In this document: positions 52,688 to 61,598 of the stretch, one piece after another
How the letters are laid out: every line of letters starts with the position of its first letter
Numbering within the stretch: the stretch's first letter is position 1
Assembly (NCBI RefSeq): GCF_001425235.1
Contig: NZ_LMEA01000001.1
Span: forward strand, 781,855 to 845,854
Length of the DNA stretch: 64,000 bases
Direction: 5' to 3'
From: Devosia sp. Root413D1
GTDB lineage: Bacteria; Pseudomonadota; Alphaproteobacteria; Rhizobiales; Devosiaceae
The notes under the pieces: model-generated
What the model was told of the DNA's origin: nothing
Seen by the model: only the letters and a program-made list of their open reading frames with translations
Databases searched by the model: none
Program-made: the position numbers and the translations under genes

Positions 52688-52840
52688 CGCACCCCCTCCG
52701 AGCTGCGCTAGGTCGCTTCGCTCCCAAGCTCCGCTTGCCTCCCCCGTCGAGGGGGAGGTGGGGCCGGTGCTTGTGGCTTGGATGTGCCCGATACACCGGC
52801 GGGCACCTCCCCCTCGACGGGGGAGGTTGGGAGGGGTGCG
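52688..52840. repeat. Intergenic inverted repeat (CGCACCCC / GGGGTGCG)
   Basis: The outer arms are CGCACCCCCTCC and GGGAGGGGTGCG. Inside are the near-mirror halves CCTCCCCCGTCGAGGGGGAG and CACCTCCCCCTCGACGGGGG. It belongs to the CCTCCCC family but has CGTCGA cores. Confidence 0.72.
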
Positions 52841-52944
52841 CAGCGCGCTCGATGTCGAGGTGGCCAGCGTGGCGCGATATTTCCATTTCTCGCAACTGTG
52901 CCGCCGCCGCTATTACTAGCCGGCGCAGTCGCTCGTGGCGGTCA

Positions 52945-53478
52945 CATGGTTCCCAGCATCCTCTCGCATTACTACGCCCGTGAGCGCGGTCCGTTCCGAT
53001 CGCTTTCGGACCTGCCACACGCGGAGGCCGAGAGCGTGCTCGAGGCCATTCGCCAGCGCGGCGACGGCTTTGCCAGCCAGCGGCGGCCCGACTACCTGGT
53101 CATCCGGCGTGACCTGGAAGCGCTGGTCCGGCAGCGCTTCATCGACAAGGGTGGCCGTCCGGTCCGCAGCACGCCGCGCTACATGATCCTGGGGCAATGC
53201 GACTGGGTGCGCGATTGGTATCTCGAGGGATGTTCGCTGGCGGTGCCGCTGGCGCGTTTCGACCCCCGGATCGTCAGCTTCACCTATGGCGACAGCTTCC
53301 CCGCCATGCGGCACATGACGGCAAGCCGCACCGCGGGCAGGTGTTTACCCTCGGCGAGCTGCCTTGGCTCGTCGAGCAGTTCGGCCTCCCCCAGCAACGT
53401 GCCGAAACCACCGGTCCGGACCGGTACATCGAAGCGCAGGTATGGGACGATGAGCCGCTTGGCGAGTGGTTGGGTTAG
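52945..53478 (+). pseudogene. Frameshifted conserved hypothetical gene
   Basis: The first part (from MVPSILSHYYARERGPFRSL to FTYGDSFPAMRH) reads in one frame. The second part (HDGKPHRGQVFTLGELPWLV to WDDEPLGEWLG) reads in another and ends with TAG at 53476-53478. The break is at about 53310-53320, where CGGCACATGACGG would read through if CA were removed (CGGCATGACGG). So a two-base insertion, or a sequencing error, has split a protein of about 177 aa. Function unknown; both parts have coding-like codon use. Confidence 0.65.
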
Positions 53479-53518
53479 CCTCGCCGGCGCGCTGCTTGTG
53501 CGAGGGCCACAAGACAAA

Positions 53519-53539
53519 GGGCGGCCCACTGGACCGCCC
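53519..53539 (-). terminator. Terminator downstream of uxuA
   Basis: GGGCGG (53519-53524) and CCGCCC (53534-53539) form a GC stem with a partial inner pairing. On the minus strand the hairpin lies 27 bases after the uxuA stop and is followed by TTTGTCTTG. Confidence 0.7.
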
Positions 53540-53565
53540 ATGAAGCGCCGTTGCGGCGTGCCGGA

Positions 53566-54615
53566 TCAAGCCTTGCCCAAAAACTCGGCCATCCGGATCA
53601 ACCCCTGCATATACCCAATCGCGTGCGAGCGGCCGCGGTGGTTCCAGTCGCTGTCACCGTCCATCTTGGGCACGTGGTCGTCGAGCAGGAAGCCATCGAA
53701 GCCGTTCTTGGCGAGCAGCACGATGACTTCGGCCGGGTCGAAATTGCCATCGCCGATGAAGCACTCGACGAAGTTCGGCACCGACCCCTTCACGTCGCGG
53801 AAGTGGATGTAGGAGATCCGGCCCTTGGGCGCGAAATACTCGATCATCTCGTTGACGTTGGCCTTGCCGCCTTCCATCTCCGAGCAGCAGCCGAGGCAGA
53901 GGTCGAGCGACCAAGCCTCCGAGCGGCCGACCAGGTCATAGGCCTTCTTGAAATTCTCCGGCTTGTAGAACAGCCGCGCCACGCCGCCCAGCATCGGCAC
54001 CGGCGGATCGTCCGGGTGCAGCGCCAGCTTCAGGCCTTCCTCTTCGGCCACCGGCAGCACCGCCTTCATGAAATACTCGTAGTTGCTCCACATCTGCTCT
54101 TCGGTGATCAGCGGGCCGTCCTTGCCGAACAGCGGCATCGAGGAGGCGCGTCCGAGCGTCGTCGGCATGAACGAGCGGAGCAGCTCGAGATTGTCGATAT
54201 TGGCTTCGACCACCGCCATGTCGAATTGCCGGGCCACGGCGCCGCCGCGGGTCGCGGCATCGCGCTTGGTGGTCCACACCGAGTTGGGCATGAAGTGCAG
54301 CCCGAGCACCGGGATGCCGGCGCGCGCCACGGCGCGGATCGTTGCCTGGTAGTTCTCGATCTGCTCGTCGCGGCCCTCGAGCCCCATCATCGCCTTGTGG
54401 TAGAAATGGGTGGGGACGTTCTCGATCGCTTCGAACTTGAGGCCGGCTGCCTCCACCTGGTCGACCAGCGCCCTGACGTCCTTTTGCTCCCAGCGATTGT
54501 CGCCCGGCAGCGTCGGGTTGTTCATCTGCAACCCGGTGGCGCCGATCTGCGCCGCGAAGCGGAGCCTTTCCTCGCTCAGTTCATGGAACTGGCCGACCGC
54601 AACTCTGATACCCAT
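53566..54615 (-). CDS. uxuA: Mannonate dehydratase, UxuA type (TIM barrel)
   Basis: 349 aa from MGIRVAVGQFHELSEERL (54615). The UxuA/xylose-isomerase-like TIM barrel is indicated by ATGLQMNNPTLPG, the metal motif LALHPDDPPVPMLGGVARL, SLDLCLGCCSEM and SYIHFRDVKGSVPNFVECFI. It ends with LLDDHVPKMDGDSDWNHRGR then SHAIGYMQGL. It is unrelated in fold to the ManD protein at 49411 but can catalyse the same step, D-mannonate to 2-keto-3-deoxy-D-gluconate. It is the last gene of a minus-strand operon with an SBP and two permeases. UxuA of this short type is about 40 residues smaller than the E. coli enzyme. Confidence 0.88.
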   Translation of the reverse strand: MGIRVAVGQFHELSEERLRFAAQIGATGLQMNNPTLPGDNRWEQKDVRALVDQVEAAGLKFEAIENVPTHFYHKAMMGLEGRDEQIENYQATIRAVARAGIPVLGLHFMPNSVWTTKRDAATRGGAVARQFDMAVVEANIDNLELLRSFMPTTLGRASSMPLFGKDGPLITEEQMWSNYEYFMKAVLPVAEEEGLKLALHPDDPPVPMLGGVARLFYKPENFKKAYDLVGRSEAWSLDLCLGCCSEMEGGKANVNEMIEYFAPKGRISYIHFRDVKGSVPNFVECFIGDGNFDPAEVIVLLAKNGFDGFLLDDHVPKMDGDSDWNHRGRSHAIGYMQGLIRMAEFLGKA

Positions 54616-54655
54616 TCTCTTGTTCCTAAATTGCACTGCAGTTGGTGTGTCACCG

Positions 54656-54680
54656 GGTCATTCCCGCATAGGCGGGAACC
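54656..54680. repeat. Half REP-like hairpin (TTCCCGC-ATAG-GCGGGAA)
   Basis: GGGTCATTCCCGCATAGGCG then GGAACC forms one short hairpin, like one arm of the element at 3371-3453. It lies between the permease and uxuA genes. Confidence 0.6.
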
Positions 54681-54684
54681 CCCG

Positions 54685-55569
54685 TCATCCCTTGACCGAT
54701 CCCTCGGTCATGCCCGCCACCATGAAGCGCTGGGCAACGAAATAGAGGATCATCAGCGGCACCGACGAGATCGCTGCGCCGGCCATCAGCGGGCCCCAGG
54801 GCAAGACGTCGGAGGTGATGAGATAGTTGAGCGCCAGCGGCGCGGTGCGCACGCTTTCCGACGTGGTGAGCACCAGTGCGAACAGCAGCTCGTTCCAGGC
54901 GCCGGTGAAGGTGAAGATGGCGACCGCCGCGAGGCCGGGCGCCGAGAGCGGCAGGGTGATGCGCAGCAGCGCCCCGAACCGGGTCAGCCCGTCGATCATC
55001 CCCTGCTCCTCGAGCTCACGCGGTACGCCGCGGAAATAACCCTGCAGCAGCCAGGTGGAGAGCGGCAGCGAGAAAGTGAGGTAGACGAGGATCAGGCCCT
55101 GCAGCGAGTTGCCGAGCTTCAGCTGCGCCATGACGATCGACAGCGGAATGAACAGCAGCGAGCCGGGGGTGAGGTAAGCGAAGAGGATCAGCCGGCCGAT
55201 GACGCCGCGAAAGCGATAGCGGAACCGCACCATCGAATAGGCGGCGAACGACGAGATGATCACCGAGATCACGGTGACGGTCGAGGCGACAATGAAGCTG
55301 TTGCGGATCGACAGCAGGAACTGCCCGTCGGCGAGCAGCTTCTCGAAGTTGGCGAGGCTGAAGCGGGACGGCCACAGAGACGGCACACGCAGGATGTCGC
55401 GTGGCAGTTTGAGCGACGTCGCCAGCATCCAGTAAACCGGGAACAGCACGAGGATGACCGCGACGATCAACGCGGCATAGCTCAGCAGCCGGGCGATCAG
55501 GAACCGGCGACGCGCCGAGGCGCCGGCATTGGTCGGCGCCGCACTGGCGATTTCGGCGAGACTGGCCAT
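54685..55569 (-). CDS. Carbohydrate ABC permease (MalG-like)
   Basis: 294 aa. The EAA loop is VPRELEEQGMIDGLTRFGAL, with GAWNELLFALVLTTS and the hydrophobic end PLMAGAAISSVPLMILYFVA. The N-terminal 20 residues are cytoplasmic. The start overlaps the MalF-like stop at 55569, so the two are coupled. Confidence 0.88.
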   Translation of the reverse strand: MASLAEIASAAPTNAGASARRRFLIARLLSYAALIVAVILVLFPVYWMLATSLKLPRDILRVPSLWPSRFSLANFEKLLADGQFLLSIRNSFIVASTVTVISVIISSFAAYSMVRFRYRFRGVIGRLILFAYLTPGSLLFIPLSIVMAQLKLGNSLQGLILVYLTFSLPLSTWLLQGYFRGVPRELEEQGMIDGLTRFGALLRITLPLSAPGLAAVAIFTFTGAWNELLFALVLTTSESVRTAPLALNYLITSDVLPWGPLMAGAAISSVPLMILYFVAQRFMVAGMTEGSVKG

Positions 55570-56480
55570 TATTCCTCCCTCCGCATCATCAGCGAAGTGG
55601 CAAAGATCACGAGGATGGCCAGCACCGGCAGCATGTAGACCGACACCGCGGCGGCTTCACCGATGCGCTGGGTCTGCATGCCGAAATAGGCCAGCACCGG
55701 GAACACCATGGTGGCGTCCGACGGGCCGCCGGCGGTCAACAGCCAGACATGCTCGAAGCCGTTGGCGGTCCAGATCGAAGAGAGCAGCGTGGTGACGATG
55801 ATCACCGGCAGAATGCTGGGGATGGTGACGTTCCAGAACCGCTGCCAGGTATTGGCGCCGTCAACGATCGCCGCCTCGTAAAGTTCTTTGGGCACCGATT
55901 GCAGGGCCGCAAGAATTGAGATGAACCAGAACGGAAAACCGCGCCACACCGAGGCGATGATCACCGAAGCCATGGCGGTGGTGCGGGTGCCGAGCCAGTC
56001 GACGGTGCCGGCGTAGAGCCCGGTCTGGTTGAGGATCAGATTAATGCCGCCGCCGATCGGCTGGTAAAGCACGCGCCAGGTGAGGAAGGCGACGAAAGCC
56101 GGCATGGCCCAAGGCAGCATCAGGAACGAGCGGAAGATACCTCGCCCCGGCAGGTTCTGGTGCACCAGCAGTGCCAGGCCCAGCCCGATCACCAGCTTCA
56201 GCACGTCCGAAACGAGGACGATGACAATGGTGTTGCGGATGGCGGCCCAGAAGGTCGCGGTCCCCGCCAGGTATTCGAAGTTCTTGAAGCCGATGAAGTT
56301 GCCGGTGCTGCCGATCACCATGTCGGTGAACGACACCCAGATGGCAAAGAAAAACGGATAGGCGACCAGCCCGAGGATCAGCAGCACCACCGGCGCCACC
56401 AGCGCATAGGCGAAGAGCTTGAGCTTGAACCCACCGCCGAAGCGGCGGCGGGGAGTGGAGTCTTGCGTTGAAACAGTCAT
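55569..56480 (-). CDS. Carbohydrate ABC permease (MalF-like)
   Basis: 303 aa. The EAA loop is LQSVPKELYEAAIVDGANTW then QRFWNVTIPSI. The first 20 residues are basic (TPRRRFGGGFKLK). It ends MMRREE and overlaps the MalG-like gene by one base. A 234-base gap with a large palindromic repeat separates it from the SBP gene upstream. Confidence 0.88.
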   Translation of the reverse strand: MTVSTQDSTPRRRFGGGFKLKLFAYALVAPVVLLILGLVAYPFFFAIWVSFTDMVIGSTGNFIGFKNFEYLAGTATFWAAIRNTIVIVLVSDVLKLVIGLGLALLVHQNLPGRGIFRSFLMLPWAMPAFVAFLTWRVLYQPIGGGINLILNQTGLYAGTVDWLGTRTTAMASVIIASVWRGFPFWFISILAALQSVPKELYEAAIVDGANTWQRFWNVTIPSILPVIIVTTLLSSIWTANGFEHVWLLTAGGPSDATMVFPVLAYFGMQTQRIGEAAAVSVYMLPVLAILVIFATSLMMRREE

Positions 56481-56489
56481 GATCGGTGC

Positions 56490-56629
56490 GCTTGGCTACC
56501 CCTCACCCTCACCCTCACCCTCACCCTAACCCTCTCCCCAGAGGGGCGAGGGGACGCACTTTGCGCCGGCAGTGCCACAACGCCCCCTCGCCCCTTTGGG
56601 GAGAGGGTGGGGGTGAGGGGCAGCCAAGC
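56490..56629. repeat. Intergenic inverted repeat with tandem CCCTCA hexamers
   Basis: GCTTGGCTACCCCTCACC at the left is mirrored by GGTGAGGGGCAGCCAAGC at the right. At 56499-56534 the hexamer CCCTCA (or CCCTAA) repeats six times in tandem, which marks a slippage-prone tract. It lies between the SBP and first permease genes. Confidence 0.78.
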
Positions 56630-56714
56630 ACTCAGGCCATGCAATGCGTAACTTTTCCAAAACATCCGCGGATGGCCCCGGGAGGAACCATCCGCGGCAG
56701 GGAGGAACTTGGGA

Positions 56715-58043
56715 TCAGTACTTGTCGTAGATCGCCTGGCCCTGGGTCTGCGCTTCGGCGATCGCCTTGTCGAAGTCCCAGCCATCCACCACCACGCGCT
56801 GGGCGAGCTTGGGAATGAGGAAGTTGGAGCCGAAATCAGCGAAGGCCGCGTTGTTGACATCCGGGTAGGCCGGAGCCGTGCCGTTCTTGGCGAGCCCGAG
56901 CAGGCCGACGAGGATGGTGTTGGTGCCGTCGAACGCCTGCAGCTTCTCCTGGTTGGTCAGCACCGGACCATAGATCGCCACGTTGAAATAGGCGTTCATG
57001 AACTCTGGCGACGAGAGGTGTTCGAGCAGCGCCTTGGCTTCGTCCTGCACCGGGCTCGCCTTGGTGATGGCGCGCAATTGCACGTCGATCGGCGAGATGA
57101 TGCCCTTGGGGCCGCCGGGCAGCGGCGAGAAGGCGCTGGATTCGAACAGTTCCGGATCGTCTTTCCGCGCGGCGATACCGACCGAGCCGGTATTGGCGAT
57201 GAAGCCGGCCTGGCCCGACAGATAAGCCTGGTTGTCGCCGGCGCCGTCCCAGGTGGTGTTGCCGGGCGAGAACAGGCCCTTGTCCCAGGCATTCTTCAGC
57301 CAGGTGAGCCACAACCGCGTCTCGGGCGAGTCGATCGTCACTTTCTTGCCGGCGTCGTCGGCGATGCGGCCACCGAACGACTGCAGCACCGCGACCTGCA
57401 GGTTGGCGTCACCGACATTGGAGAGGGCGAGACCCAGCCCCGAAACCGGTGCCTTGTTGATGGCTTCCGCCTGCGTCACCAGTTCGTCCCAGGTCTTGGG
57501 CGCCTCGGTGAAGCCGGCGGGCTCGAGCAGGTCCTTGCGCCGCAGCAGCAGGTTGCCGTTGACGCCGAACGGGATGCCGACGCGGGCAATGCCGCCATCC
57601 GCCGTCAGGTCGGATGCGGTATCGGGACCGGCGAACCAGCCGCCCTGCGCGTCGCCGATCTTCTTGTAGAGATCGCCGACATCGGAGAACTGGCTCTGCC
57701 GGGCGAGCAGCCGGGCGAGGCCGAGACCCATGTCGAGGGCATCCGGCATGGTGTTGGACGATACTGCCGCCGAGACCTTCTGGGTGGTCTCGTTCTGGTT
57801 GATCATCACCACTTCGGTGGCGACGCCGTTGGCGGCGCCCCAGGCGTTGATGGTGTCGGTCAGCAGCTTGTTGGCATCGTCCGAAAAGATCAGGCCACCC
57901 CAGTAGGTGAGCTTCTTGCCCTGCGCCAGGGCGGGCATCGGGAAGCTGCTCGCGGCGGCCAGCGCCAGGCCGCTTGCAGCGGTCTTCAGCACGCGGCGGC
58001 GCGACCAGCCGGCCGGCTTCTGGGTGTCGAATGATTTGGTCAT
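56715..58043 (-). CDS. Solute-binding protein, family 1, with Tat-type signal
   Basis: 442 aa. The signal region WSRRRVLKTAASGLALAAAS has a twin-arginine motif (SRRRVLK), so the protein may be exported folded by the Tat system rather than Sec. The mature part is a sugar-binding type 1 protein (LTYWGGLIFSDDANKLLTDT, NAWGAANGVATEVV). It starts with a strong GGAGGAGA site at 58043. It is the first gene of the transporter-uxuA unit; the ATPase is missing from the unit. Confidence 0.88.
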   Translation of the reverse strand: MTKSFDTQKPAGWSRRRVLKTAASGLALAAASSFPMPALAQGKKLTYWGGLIFSDDANKLLTDTINAWGAANGVATEVVMINQNETTQKVSAAVSSNTMPDALDMGLGLARLLARQSQFSDVGDLYKKIGDAQGGWFAGPDTASDLTADGGIARVGIPFGVNGNLLLRRKDLLEPAGFTEAPKTWDELVTQAEAINKAPVSGLGLALSNVGDANLQVAVLQSFGGRIADDAGKKVTIDSPETRLWLTWLKNAWDKGLFSPGNTTWDGAGDNQAYLSGQAGFIANTGSVGIAARKDDPELFESSAFSPLPGGPKGIISPIDVQLRAITKASPVQDEAKALLEHLSSPEFMNAYFNVAIYGPVLTNQEKLQAFDGTNTILVGLLGLAKNGTAPAYPDVNNAAFADFGSNFLIPKLAQRVVVDGWDFDKAIAEAQTQGQAIYDKY

Positions 58044-58302
58044 GGGCTCTCCTCCAAGATGAGCTCGTGTGCGGCTTGGCGATTGCGGCGACGTGCCGGA
58101 CTGATCGCTGGGGCGATCAACGTTCGGTGGATCGCGCCGCCTCCCCGCGGGGTCCCGATTTGCCTAGAGCGCGGTGGCTCAAATGGCCCGGCCGCTCCCA
58201 GTTTTCTCGCAGCGCCGGCTTTTAAATATATTTATTAGCGCTATTAAGAGCGTATTATGGGGCTCGAACAACTGTCAATGCGCCATTGGCTAGGAGAAAA
58301 GG
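58044..58302. promoter_or_regulatory. Divergent promoter region with AT-rich core and TAGCGCTA palindrome
   Basis: The stretch 58219-58260 is markedly AT-rich (TTTAAATATATTTATTAGCG then CTATTAAGAGCGTATTATGG), and TAGCGCTA at 58236-58243 is a perfect palindrome. It separates the SBP and GntR genes and is the expected place for their shared control. Confidence 0.45.
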
Positions 58303-58953
58303 ATGAGGGGTGAAATCGAGAATGCCGGTTACGCCGCGTTCTTTGACGCTCTCATCGACGGCCGTCTGAAGCTCGGCCAGACCCTGACGCAGGAGGAGCT
58401 GTGCAAGGTGCTGGGTCTGTCGCTGTCGCCGATGCGCGAAACGACGACGCTGCTCGAGGCCGAGGGGCTGATCACCGTCCGCCGCAAGGTGGGGATCACC
58501 ATCTTCTATCCGGACGTGAAGTTCGTCGGCAACTGCTTCCAGTTTCGCGGCCTGCTCGAACGCGAGGGCCTCAGGAAGTTCGCGCAGACCGTGACCCCAG
58601 CCTGGATCGACGCGATGCGCGCCGAACATCTCGGGATCATCGATTTCGTCCGCCAGACTAACGACATGGAACGCTACCGCGTGCCGGTAAAACTGCTCGA
58701 GCGGAAGTTCCACGACACCTTCGTCGCCGCCTTCGACAATGATCAGATCAGGGTCAACTACGCGCGGCTGACCCAGAAGATGTACCTGTTGCGCCTGCAC
58801 AACCTCAACGCGGTCGGCCCGGCCAACACCGTGACCTCGATGGAGGAGCATATGGTGATCATCGACGCGCTGAAGGCTGGTGATGTCGAGGCCGCCTGCG
58901 ACGGGCTCGACCGGCACCTGCAGGGCGTGCTGCACCGCGTGCTGACGACGTAG
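58303..58953 (+). CDS. GntR-family regulator, FCD type
   Basis: 216 aa with TAGGAGA upstream. The N-terminal helix-turn-helix is LTQEELCKVLGLSLSPMRET then TTLLEAEGLITVRRKVG, and the rest is the helical FCD domain with possible ligand residues in EREGLRKFAQTV, KFHDTFVAAFDN and EEHMVIIDALKAGD. It is divergent from the SBP gene and most likely represses that operon. It differs clearly from the GntR protein at 42493. Confidence 0.87.
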   Translation: MRGEIENAGYAAFFDALIDGRLKLGQTLTQEELCKVLGLSLSPMRETTTLLEAEGLITVRRKVGITIFYPDVKFVGNCFQFRGLLEREGLRKFAQTVTPAWIDAMRAEHLGIIDFVRQTNDMERYRVPVKLLERKFHDTFVAAFDNDQIRVNYARLTQKMYLLRLHNLNAVGPANTVTSMEEHMVIIDALKAGDVEAACDGLDRHLQGVLHRVLTT

Positions 58954-59020
58954 CACCGGCCTCACCGTGATCGCCTTCTCCCACAAGGGTAGAAGGCGAA
59001 GGAGCCGAAGCGACCGTGTC

Positions 59021-59467
59021 CTAAACCACGTTGCTTGCCGGCTTCCTTCCGCTGCGAAGGTTCGCTTCGTGGTCGTGCAGCACCACCAGCACCGAGGCGA
59101 TCAGCCCGGCGAACAGCCCGGCCAGCAATCCGATCATCATGCTGTCGGTGATGCCCATCAGCTGGCCGATGCTGCTGGTCGCAAGGCCTGCCGCGACGGC
59201 GGTAACGAAGGCGCCGACCCAGACCGACAGCGGCGCGTGTCGTTCGCGGTTGGAAAGGAAGAATTGCGGCATCGCCTCGCCCAGATAACGCCGGATGACG
59301 ATCTCGGCCGCCACCGCACAGAAGGCGGCGACGATACCGACCGAGGCGCGGCCGGCGTCGTTATCGGCGAACACGGCGCCGACCAGGGCGCCCACCAGCG
59401 TGGCGATGACGACGGCAGCAATGATGTAGGCTGTAACTTCGTAGCGCGCATTGGACGGACTGGGCAT
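59021..59467 (-). CDS. Small multi-pass membrane protein
   Basis: 148 aa with three to four hydrophobic segments (YIIAAVVIATLVGALVGAVF, VGIVAAFCAVAAEIV, WVGAFVTAVAAGLATS, MMIGLLAGLFAGLIASVLVV). No catalytic motif is visible. It is a single-gene unit between two sugar operons. Function unknown. Confidence 0.72.
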   Translation of the reverse strand: MPSPSNARYEVTAYIIAAVVIATLVGALVGAVFADNDAGRASVGIVAAFCAVAAEIVIRRYLGEAMPQFFLSNRERHAPLSVWVGAFVTAVAAGLATSSIGQLMGITDSMMIGLLAGLFAGLIASVLVVLHDHEANLRSGRKPASNVV

Positions 59468-59667
59468 TTTACACTCCAGGTCACTCGCTCACCCACTTCG
59501 ATGCTAGCGCCAACCTGACGGCCGGACAACTCCGCCGCACTCGTCGCTCAGTCGCAAGTCGTATCCCGCGCCCCGTTGACAAGCACCGGAGCCGGCGATT
59601 AGCTGTCCCTAATATGAAACGCCCGTTCCAGATGCGGAACGTACGACGGGCGATCGGGAGGAAGCTC

Positions 59668-60471
59668 ATGAGTGACGAGGCGCTCTCGCCTGTCCTTGAG
59701 GCACACAGTATTTCGCGCCATTTCGGTGCGGTGGTGGCGCTCGCCGATGCGTCGCTGACGCTGCGACCGCGCGAGGTGGTGGGGCTGGTGGGCGACAACG
59801 GCGCCGGCAAGTCGACGTTGCTGAAGATCCTCTCCGGCATCGTCACCCCGTCCGGCGGCGACATCGTCATCGATGGCAAGCCGGTGGTGCTGAAGCGCGC
59901 CCAGGACGCCATGGATGCGGGGATTGAGACGGTCTACCAGGACCTGGCGCTGGTCGACACCATGTCGGCCTACCAGAACGTCTATCTCGGCCGCGAGGAA
60001 CTCTCGAAGCACCCGCTGGCCCGGCTGTTCAACCTCGTCGATGACCGCCGGATGCGCGAGCGGGCCCGCGAAGTGCTGGACATGCTCAAGGTGAAGATCC
60101 CCTCGATCAACGTCTCGGTGAAGGGTATGTCAGGCGGCCAGCGCCAGTGCCTCGCCATCGCCCGGGCTTTGCTCTGGGGTCGTCGCATCGTCATCCTCGA
60201 CGAGCCGACAGCGGCGCTCGGGGTACGCGAGACCGGCCAGGTGCTCGAGGTGATCCGCGACCTGCGCCAGCACGACGTCTCGGTGATCATCGTCAGCCAC
60301 AATATGCAGCAGCTGATGAGCGTCGCCGATCGCATCACGGTGATGCGGCTGGGCCGCTCGATCGCCACCCGCACCGTCAAGGATACCGAGGTCAACGAGA
60401 TCGTCGGTTTGATTACCGGCGCCATTCCGGGCGACTCGCCCGAAGCGCGCGCCGCGGAGGTTGCGGCCTGA
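59668..60471 (+). CDS. Sugar ABC transporter ATP-binding protein, single-domain (FrcA-like)
   Basis: 267 aa from MSDEALSPVLEAHS with GGGAGG upstream. Walker A is GDNGAGKST at about residues 40-48, MSGGQRQCLAIARALLWG is the signature, and Walker B is IVILDEPTAALGVRETGQ. It resembles the single-domain FrcA that pairs with RbsC-like permeases, in contrast to the two-domain RhaT. It is the first gene of the operon, ahead of the SBP gene. Confidence 0.85.
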   Translation: MSDEALSPVLEAHSISRHFGAVVALADASLTLRPREVVGLVGDNGAGKSTLLKILSGIVTPSGGDIVIDGKPVVLKRAQDAMDAGIETVYQDLALVDTMSAYQNVYLGREELSKHPLARLFNLVDDRRMRERAREVLDMLKVKIPSINVSVKGMSGGQRQCLAIARALLWGRRIVILDEPTAALGVRETGQVLEVIRDLRQHDVSVIIVSHNMQQLMSVADRITVMRLGRSIATRTVKDTEVNEIVGLITGAIPGDSPEARAAEVAA

Positions 60472-60524
60472 GGCAAAGCCTCGGAGCCGATCAGACTATT
60501 TTCGCAAAAGGGAGGAGACCTATC

Positions 60525-61577
60525 TTGCGCAACTCAGTACGTGCATTCGCCGTCATGGCGCTTTCGGTTCCCGCGCTCATCGGCATTGCCGGTGTCGCGG
60601 AAGCCCAGGACAAGTTCAAGCTCGGCATGGCGGTGGGTGGCAACACCTGCTGCGAATGGATGAAGGCCCAGGGCGACGTCGCCCGCGCCCTCGCCGAGAA
60701 GGAGGGCTGGGACTACGTCGAGCTCTCCAACAATAATGACCCTGCGACGGCTCTGAAGAACGTGCAGATCTTCGCGCAGGAGGGTGTTGACGCGATCATC
60801 CAGTTCAATGGCCAGGCTGCATCCAACCCGGCCATCTCGGCTGTCGCCAAGCAGGCCAATATTCCGATCGTCACCTACGATATCGCCGATCCCGGCATGT
60901 ATTTCGTCGGCATCGACAACCTCGGTGCGGGCATTGCCGGCGGCGAGGGCCTCGGCGCCATCGTCAAGGAAAAGTGGAACTGCGAGCCCGATCTGGTGAT
61001 CTCGGCTGAAGGCGCCGGCGCCGGCATCGTCAACGAGTGGCGGACCGGCGGCATGCGCACCGGCCTCGGCAATGTCTGCCCGGACATTGCCAAGGAGAAA
61101 TATGTGAGCTTCGAGAGCCAGGGTGACGCGGCTGTCGGCCTGCCGGCCGCTCGCGACCTGCTCGCCGCCCATCCCGATGCCAAGAAGATCGCCGTGGTCG
61201 GCCTGAACGATGGTGGTGTGCTCGCCCTCATCAACGCCGCCGAGCAACTCGGCCGCGCCGACGAAGTCATCGGCTGGGGCCAGGACGGCGCCTTCATCAC
61301 CGGCGACAACGTCAACCCGCATCTGGTCGGTTCGGTGTTCTACTTCCTCGAGGGCTACGCCGTGTATGCCATCAAGGACGTGATCAAGCCGATTGCCGAA
61401 GGCAACACCCCTGCGCTGAAGGCCGATGCCGGCGATCCGGCCTCCAAGGTCCAGCCGTGCCCGGTCACCGCCGAGCAGGCCAAGTCGGTGCCCGACATGC
61501 CGGAACGCGTGAAGCAACTGCTCGCTGCCCCCGCCGGGACGACGGAGTACGAGCTGTTCTGCCCGAACAAGGGTTGA
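60525..61577 (+). CDS. Sugar-binding protein of the RbsB/FrcB type
   Basis: 350 aa, TTG start at 60525 with GGGAGGAG upstream. Signal peptide VRAFAVMALSVPALIGIAGV then AEAQ. The mature sequence KFKLGMAVGGNTCCEWMKAQ, IIQFNGQAASNPAISAVAKQ and IVTYDIADPGMYFVGIDN show the PBP type 1 fold. Two extra cysteines (NTCCEW) and a Cys-Pro near the C-terminus may form a disulfide. It is followed by a long palindromic repeat. Confidence 0.86.
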   Translation: MRNSVRAFAVMALSVPALIGIAGVAEAQDKFKLGMAVGGNTCCEWMKAQGDVARALAEKEGWDYVELSNNNDPATALKNVQIFAQEGVDAIIQFNGQAASNPAISAVAKQANIPIVTYDIADPGMYFVGIDNLGAGIAGGEGLGAIVKEKWNCEPDLVISAEGAGAGIVNEWRTGGMRTGLGNVCPDIAKEKYVSFESQGDAAVGLPAARDLLAAHPDAKKIAVVGLNDGGVLALINAAEQLGRADEVIGWGQDGAFITGDNVNPHLVGSVFYFLEGYAVYAIKDVIKPIAEGNTPALKADAGDPASKVQPCPVTAEQAKSVPDMPERVKQLLAAPAGTTEYELFCPNKG

Positions 61578-61598
61578 GTCCGACTGGCAGGACGGTGC

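Noticed and set aside
53551-55638. 695-codon open frame on the plus strand, opposite uxuA and the MalG-like gene
   Set aside because: It is antisense to two clear genes, rich in Arg, His, Gln and Asp as expected for a shadow frame in GC-rich DNA, and has no known domain.
56499-56534. Telomere-like CCCTCA/CCCTAA tandem repeats
   Set aside because: Six short copies inside a larger palindromic element between cotranscribed genes; this is not a chromosome end.
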